A DNA stretch of 64,000 bases from Monosporascus cannonballus (taxonomy: Eukaryota > Ascomycota > Sordariomycetes > Xylariales). A program made the translations under genes and the position numbers. The stretch spans positions 186,001 to 250,000 of the forward strand of contig QJNS01000098.1 of assembly GCA_004154925.1 (NCBI GenBank). The letters run 5' to 3'. Numbering within the stretch: the first letter of the stretch is position 1; each line of letters opens with the position of its first letter. Of this stretch, positions 57,001-64,000 are shown in pieces. The notes beneath the pieces were generated by a model. The model saw only the letters and a program-made list of their open reading frames with translations. It had not been told where the DNA came from and made no database searches.

Positions 57001-58900
57001 GGTAAGGCCAGGCCAGGGCAGCCGCCACGCACAGACAATGTGCATGCAGAAAGTGGCAGTAGAATGTGCAAGCTAGATTTCAAGATTGCAAATCCCCTCG
57101 ACTCCTCCGTATCACCACCCTTGGAATCCTGCTTCGAGATGGCTACATAAGAATAGCCAAGCTGTACGTAACAGAAGCGAGATGCATTGTGATCCTGTGC
57201 CCCCGTTTGGCAGGTAACCAATCAATGCGGCCATTGGCCCCTTACAGGTTGCAAGATGCGAACTTCGTCGGCCCGGAGATATGGAAGTGCTAACCAATCT
57301 TGGAAATGCTATAGTTAGTATGTTTCTTGTTACTCTTCTTACCAGCTGTGGATGTTCGTCCGGGTCACACGATAGACATGGAAGCTAAGTCAAAACATCC
57401 TCATTAGGGCGAACTGTTACACATGAACAAATATCTATGGCCGAGAAATCGGGCACCAGTTTATACTAGGTCACCACTATCGGTGACGGGCCCAAAGCAG
57501 GACATTGCAAATATGACTGCAACTCTGAGGCTATTGACAATAAACTGTCTGGTGGGCCAGTTATAACACGCAAGGTAATTGATCAATCCAGTAACAGTAT
57601 AATCTGTGGCACCAACGACAGCCCATCATATTGGTGATCCGACATTCCTCATCGGCAGGTCCTTGAACCGGCCCCCTTCTCTATGGCATATTAGCCGAGA
57701 TGATAACCTATCTGTCGCCACAACAGGCACATCTCCCTGTTTATATTGCCTACGACGGGAGACCCCTCTCAGTCGCCATACACGCCCGTTATTGAAGGAG
57801 TTGGTTGAGGGCAGCGCGTGTTGGTTTGACGATTGGCGGTCCAATGGGAGATGATGGAACGAGAAGATCCTCAAGCAAGTTGGAATGTCTGAAGGGCACC
57901 ACATATGGAGCTGCGACCCTCGGATAGAGTTTTGAGGCGCAGAAACAAAATGCAGCTGGGAAGCAACGGAATCCTTACCCATTACATATGACACGCAGGA
58001 TTAATTGATTTCTGAGAGTCGTGTAAGACCGCGTCCGGCGCGCTTGATTGGCTGTAGGGGCCAACCCAAGAAATGGGCCTGGCTGCAAATGGCTGCTGGC
58101 CTTGGAGCTTCATTTGTCTTGTAATTTGCCTGTATGAGCAGATTCCAAGGAGCTGGCGATGCGACGCTACATGCAATAACCCCTTGCCCTCTCCTAACTA
58201 TTATGTAGTGACGATGATCATGATGATGTTAGTACGCCGTCGTCGCATGCAGTAGCAGGCACTTGTCTTCCCATCCAATGCGAAACCCGGCTGCGCGGTT
58301 AATGGTTAGTGTTGAGTCGAGATTTACAACGTTCGGGGCCATCTCCTTGCGCAAGCCTGCACTCTAATATCGTGGGAGCCGAAATGGCCGGTTTGAGGAG
58401 TCGTCGACGCCTGACTGACAAGCTGCCTTGCAGGGCCCATTAAGTGTAAGATAATCTAAGATTCTGATTCTGAGGCGGTCCAATGTGCATTAGCACCATT
58501 TCCACTAAACCTACCAGGTGCGACAACATGAGATGACCGAACACCTGGGCCAAGTGGATAGCGCACTGTGCTCATGATTGTCTACCTGCATTGGCATTCA
58601 TCCCTCATATGAATTATGGAAAATGGTATCTCGTCCTATATCCCATCCTTGTCAGTGTTCGATGCGATGCCTCTGAAAACGTCAGACGATGCCAGAGGAT
58701 GTCTGACTATAAACAGCGATCAATTGCCGTTCCAGAATCCTTACGGATAAGCCCGGAGTCATAGAAGCGTTTCTTCCGTTTTAAGGGGCTATGGCGGACC
58801 TTCTGCTCAGCTTTTCCGGAGCCTTCTCCGTCTAAAATATCCATGTACCTACAGCACGCGAGATTGTAACAATAAGGAATTGGCACTGTATTAGTGCTCT
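54001..58900. other. Gene-poor region, part 2
   Basis: No supported gene in 4.9 kb. There is a 13-nt A run at 55851-55863. GGATTCGAACC near 56561 resembles a tRNA B box on the minus strand, but no cloverleaf can be built around it. Confidence 0.6.
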
Positions 58901-61900
58901 ACAAAGTATTCTTCCTGCCCTCTCTAACCTTAGCCTCCTTCACCTACTCCATACGTTGCTTGGCTGTCGCTTTCACCGTGCAACAATTTTTTCGTGTCTG
59001 AAGGTTCTCGTCGTGTATAAGGTGGAGAGAGGAAGATTTTTTTTTTTTTAGATCCTCCGATATACTGGTGTATCTCGTCAAAGAACGACTTCCCAGCCTC
59101 TCATTGAAGTAAGTGAAAAATCTGCTTGAGAGAGATACCTGGTTAAAGGCGGCCGACCAATATTTCAGAATGTTATGAGCCAATCCCGGTAGAGTGGTAA
59201 GCGTGTGCTTCCCGCCAAAGGCATTATTACGTGCATGCTATGATGCACCTGTATGAAACCAAATGCATGTATGAGCAGGTGCATTATCCAAGCTCGAATC
59301 GTATGCGTAGGCAATGCACAAAAACATGATGCACACAGCCATGGCCCATACACGGGCATAACAATGGCCGGGGACAGAGGTAGGCGGCCATTCTTGTGAA
59401 TTCCCAAACAAACAAATAGACACCAAATCTGCTCGATATGACTGGTCCGTAGCTATAATAGACGTGGAACCACAGTTAGCGACTGTCAATTCTACCATTC
59501 TGCGAAGGGGGACTGCTCTAAATACGTCTGGACCGGAATGGTGATGAAAAATGGCGTTCTAATTGGTAAACAGAGAATAATATAGCTACACATGTAGGCC
59601 GGCTCTCCTGAGACGTCGGAAATATGAAGACGAGGCGGCCTTGGGGGGTTTAGCATGTCATAAGCTGCCTGGCGTAGAAATGCTGCTTTTTCGCAATGAA
59701 TGAATGCATCATGGTCGTGCTTCTCGAACCCACAGAACCTTGTGCGTTATGCATCAAACAATCCACATTGTTGAACGGTTTGATTTAGCTCTACTGTAGC
59801 TAGTTAGACCTCCGCCGACGCCGAATCTAGATACTGTAATTTCGCTCTTTATCAACCCCCTGCAGCAGCAAATAGGTACTATGAAAAGGACGAGATGCTC
59901 ACAAGCATCTCTGCACTCTGTACTGTGCGTGTCAGTACCCCATCACCATAATCCAACCACGCTTTAGTTACATAAAAAAGTGGCTTTCCCTAACCCGTTG
60001 GATCCATGCAGCAACCGCTCGTGAAAGACGGGCCTGTTTCTCCAGCCGAGGATTCACAGAAAGGGAACCTTGGAAGAAGAGAGAAGAGGCTACTCTCCAC
60101 ATTCAATTGAACTGACGATACACGCACCAACCAGCAAGTAGCGGAGTTTATGGCTGTACCTGGGCTACCCGGTCGTCAGCTCTGAACGGCGAACGCCCAG
60201 CAGCTAAAGGCGTCTTCTTACAGGCCGATAGCACGCGGTGCCTTGCAACCTCGGCCGTGTAGGGCCCCATAATCAATCAATACAACCCCGGCCCTGGTTC
60301 TTGTCCCTCCTCCTTGTTACTGTGCGCGTGTGGTGCTTGTTGGTCGTGCGGTTCCCGCTCAATCCTGGGCAGCCTGGCTTTTTACCTTTAGCCTGCGCTG
60401 TAGCCTACGATTCCTTGCTACTGCGGGCTCTTTTCTGGAGCTGGAACCGTAGTAAGTAGTAACAGCAGAAGTACGCATTGTGCATACATACCTACTAGGT
60501 ACATACATAGCCGTGTATCAAGCATGCATATATACATAGATTCCAACAAGACATTCATACAAGGTTATACACCGTATATCTAGTAACCCTCGTCTCTGTA
60601 TGTATATACCCTACATACCTACCTACAGGACAGGATTCGCTGGTGCGCGGTGCACTGGCGCCCATTCATTGGTGTGTGGGTTGCTCCTGGGCTGGGGTGG
60701 GCTTGATTTGGCCCGGTGTGTCTTAAAACTACCACTAGCCAATCTCTTCCAATCCTTTTTCACCTCCCTCATCCTCCTCCAACTCGAAAGCCTCTTCCTG
60801 TTCACACTCCTTCCTCTCCCCTCTGTCCTCCTCTCATCCGATCCATTCATTCTCTTTCTCCTGAAAATTCCACCGTCTGCCTCCTTGTTCACTCAACGGA
60901 GAGAAAGTGGAAGACTTCAACCCCGGGGTCCCTAATACGACAATCTTAATTAGCCCCAGCACCTTAGAAAGAGAAGAGAACAGGGCCGAGAAAGAATAAT
61001 TGAAGAGAGAAGCTGAGTAGATGTTGGATTTCCAGAAAACCCAATCATCTTCTTGCTTTTAGACAAATTTCCTCTTCAGTACACTCCCACCCAGTTGGTA
61101 ATTACCGATAGAATTCCTCGGAATAATTTGACGAGGAATCTGCTCAATTACCACGAAACACCCACCCCTTAGCCCTTCGGATCGTCCCCTCGACATAAAT
61201 CTATCGGTCGACTGCCTCTCCCCCCATTCCTCGGCCGATATATATCCCTTCGTACCGACGACCACACGTCCATCCAGGAGAATAAGAGTTCTCGAGTTCC
61301 TACGTGCCTTCGGTACCAGGAATCTGACTTTGGCCCATCGCCATTGAGTGGATCTCAGCCTCAGAAAGTGATCGGGTTTGGACTCTGTATCTGGGTCTAC
61401 TTCCGATTTGAGGGTCTCAGGAGTCTACATGAACCTAGTCGCTCTTACAACGATCTGCTAGAGGCGTGCAAGTGTAGAGGTATGTGTTGGCTGGATTTGA
61501 GGATCCTAAGGACAACGACGGCCCCCTCCACGACGGTTATATCCAAGGCTCAATCCAAAGTTCTAATTCAGATGGTGTTCTATCTACAGTTATATGCCAG
61601 TGGTTCCCGTGTTCTTATGGTATTATCCGCACTCACGCTTCAGTTCAAAGAGAAAGTTCGCCCCTTGGGACTCGTTAGCTCGCTGTTCCCACCAAGCCTT
61701 TAGAAATCGTTTTAGTCTCCTGTCGATCTAATCGTGGCGGTAAGGGATAATTTCACTTGTTTTTTTTTTCCTCCTCCGCACCATATACGGCAAGGTATAG
61801 CTTGAGATTTGGCGGTCCATGGATTCAAGTGGGTTCATATGTTGCTTAGCCGTCAGAGACAACAACATGCGCCCCGTGCCAGGAACACCTCCCCACAATA

Positions 61901-62412
61901 CCTTGGTCGAATCAGAATGCCTGAGGCTCGATACCCCCCTGATGCCGATTTGAAGGGGGCAGGTCTTGACCGATTCCTGTTCGGTCTTAATTCGTGTCTT
62001 CAGTGGCTGCCGTCCGTCATGACGCTAATATTCAGACATCTAGAACCCATCCCTTAACATCCATCGTTAAGAACGGCTACACTCCCGGCCCACTCACCCC
62101 GTTTATTCACCAACTCACTTTCTCCAACCCACGGCTAACCACTCTGGCCATTGTCATTCTTTTATATCCTTTTTCTCAGATTGTTCACCACACTCATTTA
62201 ATATCTTAATAGTCGTCGGCAGGGATATTCCACTCATTCAATCTCGGCACGACGGCCCTTAATAATCAAACCGCTCATTCCCCGACCCAAGATTCCTGGA
62301 GAACCTGACCGTCACTCTTTCAGCGCGCCCACCGCCACGTTGAACTCACCTTCACCTACCCGCTTAGATCCTAGTCACCTTTTAGTATCTCGGAAGAGAA
62401 ACCGTAATCACG
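58901..62412. promoter_or_regulatory. Gene-poor region, part 3, and long cyclin upstream region
   Basis: No supported gene. It has a 13-nt T run at 59037-59049 and TACATA/TACCTA simple repeats at about 60480-60630. A pyrimidine-rich tract at 60741-60870 could mark the transcription start of the cyclin gene, which would give a leader of about 1.5 kb with many short upstream frames. That reading is inference. Confidence 0.5.
60741..60870 (+). promoter_or_regulatory. Pyrimidine-rich tract upstream of cyclin
   Basis: About 130 nt dominated by CT on the plus strand (for example TTCCTCTCCCCTCTGTCCTC). CT-rich tracts of this kind often precede transcription starts of strongly or cell-cycle-controlled fungal genes. 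It lies about 1.5 kb upstream of the cyclin ATG. Confidence 0.4.
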
Positions 62413-63845
62413 ATGGCGTACTCGAGTTCCGTGGACTCCGGATTCTTTATTGAATCAGATGAGCCTAGATACTCGCGAATCAGTGCCAAAGACGCTGCAA
62501 AGATGCTGGCACGCAACCGGCAAGAGATGATTGCTAATGAACTCTCTCGTCTCGCTGGCGACGAGTACCTGGAGGACATTATGCAACATTTGAGGCACAT
62601 GGAAGTAAGTCCGGATTCTCTTTGTCGATTCTAATCAGCAACTGCCACAATTCCGACTCGTATTCAACGGGCGGTCGGACACTACAGTTTGATTCCGCTA
62701 GGTAATAGTTGGGCTGTCCAAGAGACTATGCGCACCTGAGCCGAGCCGGCCTCGGTGTATTAACCTCGGTTCAATTGTCACTTCCCCAGCTACACTGATC
62801 ACAATCCGATCTGGCAATTAACATCTCTTTACAGGATGAGACCCTGCCTGACGCCAACCTAATTGACATGCAGCGGGAGATACAATGGTTCATGCGTCCG
62901 TATCTGATCGATTTCCTCATCGAAGCCCACGCAGCATTTTCTTTACTTCCGGAGACACTCTTCCTCACCATTAACTTGTTGGATCGGTACTGCTCTAAGC
63001 GCGTAGTTTATAAGCAACACTACCAGCTGGTCGGTTGTGCTGCGCTCCTTATTGCTGCTAAGTACGGTGACAAGAAGGACCGGGTACCTCAAATCAACGA
63101 GTTGAACAACATGTGCTGCGGACTCTACGATTCCGGCATGTTCACCCAGATGGAGATGCACGTCCTCAACACGCTTGAGTGGACGATCGGCCATCCGACC
63201 GTCGATTTTTTCTCCCAGCTCATAGTGGCCGAGGAAAGTGACGATCTCGAGGTGGAGCATATGGCGGCCTATCTGTGCGAGATTGCGTTGTACCACCGAG
63301 ATTTCGTTTCAACCAAGCCGTCGATCATGGCGCGCGCCTCTCTCGCCCTCGCACGAGCGATATTGGGTCGTCCGGAAGTCAGTGACGGGGAGTGGGATCA
63401 TACCGAGAACGTCACAGTGCTCGCTCTTTCACAGCACCTCCATCAGCCTTCAGCGACTCTGTCACGCAAGTATTCGTCTCGGCATTATTCCCAGGTGTCG
63501 GTACGGCTCGCCGAGTTTTTAGCACAGCAGGCCGCCGTCACCCGACGAGCAGGGCCGCCCTCGCCTCCCTCGGAGGTTACTGTCTCGTCAAAACAGGGTG
63601 ACATATACAGCACCCCGCATAAAGTACACAGCGCAGTCATGGGTGTTGCCGATGGGTATATGACACCTCCCATCACCCCTGATGGCGTCTGCTTCGGCGT
63701 GGCCGACCCAATGAACAGATACGTTCCCCCTCGGTGCCCCGTCACCCCGACGCCTCAGCAGCCCGCGGTCCCCGGATATTCGCAGCAGGTTCATCAATAT
63801 CCTACTTACGTAAACGACGAATATAGCCGCCAGATGGTGCAATGA
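62413..63845 (+). CDS. G1-type cyclin (Cln/Puc1-like)
   Basis: Two exons (62413-62604 and 62835-63845) with a 230-bp GTAAGT...CAG intron give 400 residues. After a short leader, the cyclin box (about 65-190) reads DMQREIQWFMRPYLIDFLIE, LPETLFLTINLLDRYCSKR and GCAALLIAAKYGDKKDRVPQ. MFTQMEMHVLNTLEWTIGHP follows, and a second cyclin fold (about 190-290) contains HMAAYLCEIALYHRDF. The C-terminal about 110 residues are Pro/Ser/Thr-rich with several TP and SP sites (TPPITPDG, TPTPQQPA), suitable for CDK phosphorylation and turnover. Fungal members bind the main CDK (Cdc28/NimX type) at the G1/S transition. The ATG at 62413 is the first in frame and lies in ACGATGGC. This is a conserved housekeeping gene unrelated to the cluster. 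Confidence 0.93.
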
Positions 63846-63917
63846 TCTTGGGGCCGTTAGCCAGTACTTGGATCAATGTCTGGTGGACTTCAGCGATCCA
63901 TTGTCATTAACTTCGAC

Positions 63918-63923
63918 AATAAA
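63918..63923 (+). terminator. Polyadenylation signal of the cyclin gene
   Basis: AATAAA 73 nt after the cyclin stop codon, at a normal distance for a fungal poly(A) signal. Confidence 0.5.
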
Positions 63924-64000
63924 TTCTTGGTATCAATCGCATGGATGTGTACAATTGGAAGAAAAAAGATTGCATAATTGACGGTTCAGGATCATCTCTA

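Overview
The window is nuclear DNA of a filamentous ascomycete (Pezizomycotina; Sordariomycetes is my guess, not shown by the sequence). The reasons are many short introns of about 50 to 230 bp with GTRNGT-like donors and CTAAC/CTGAC-like branch sites, long intergenic stretches with TACCTA-type simple repeats, and typical fungal gene families. I see no bacterial, CRISPR, rRNA or convincing tRNA features.

Left flank (1-9.2 kb): two housekeeping genes in divergent orientation. One is a large IQGAP-type cytokinesis scaffold (CH domain, about 16 IQ-like repeats, RasGAP and RasGAP-C domains; minus strand, 818-6191). The other is IMP dehydrogenase (plus strand, 7311-9163). They are followed by a DHA1-type MFS transporter (9796 to about 11629, minus; 5' end unresolved), a 3 kb gene-free stretch and a type II membrane M28 glutamate-carboxypeptidase-like peptidase (14792-17438, plus).

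Centre (18.1-44.1 kb): a polyketide biosynthetic gene cluster. The core is a 2619-residue highly reducing PKS (KS-AT-DH-MT-ER-KR-ACP, 18133-26348, minus) whose visible catalytic motifs are all intact and which has no release domain. Around it are a divergent cytochrome P450, a double-hotdog thioesterase-like protein, a rhodopsin-like 7TM membrane protein, a flavin monooxygenase with the Baeyer-Villiger fingerprint, an FSH1/LovG-type serine hydrolase, a DHA2-type MFS exporter and a standalone MDR oxidoreductase. Inferred scheme: the PKS makes a C-methylated, largely reduced chain. A hydrolase releases it, the P450, BVMO and MDR enzyme modify it, and the MFS protein exports it. No pathway transcription factor gene lies in the window. 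I cannot name the product.

Right part (44.4-51.2 kb): a divergent pair of genes of unknown family. One encodes a 1398-residue protein (minus). The other encodes a protein of about 568 residues (plus) carrying a retropepsin-like D-S-G-A-T motif plus a matching downstream V-L-G motif. This pair is my best candidate for something undescribed. It is followed by about 11 kb without any gene I can support (51.2-62.4 kb), then a G1-type cyclin gene (62413-63845, plus) with a long pyrimidine-rich leader.

Gene models were spliced by eye. The ends of the PKS, P450, peptidase, hydrolase, MFS (38.8-40.7 kb), MDR, rhodopsin-like, IQGAP, IMPDH and cyclin models all close in frame. Two introns, one in the PKS and one in the second MFS gene, appear to be of the GC-AG class.
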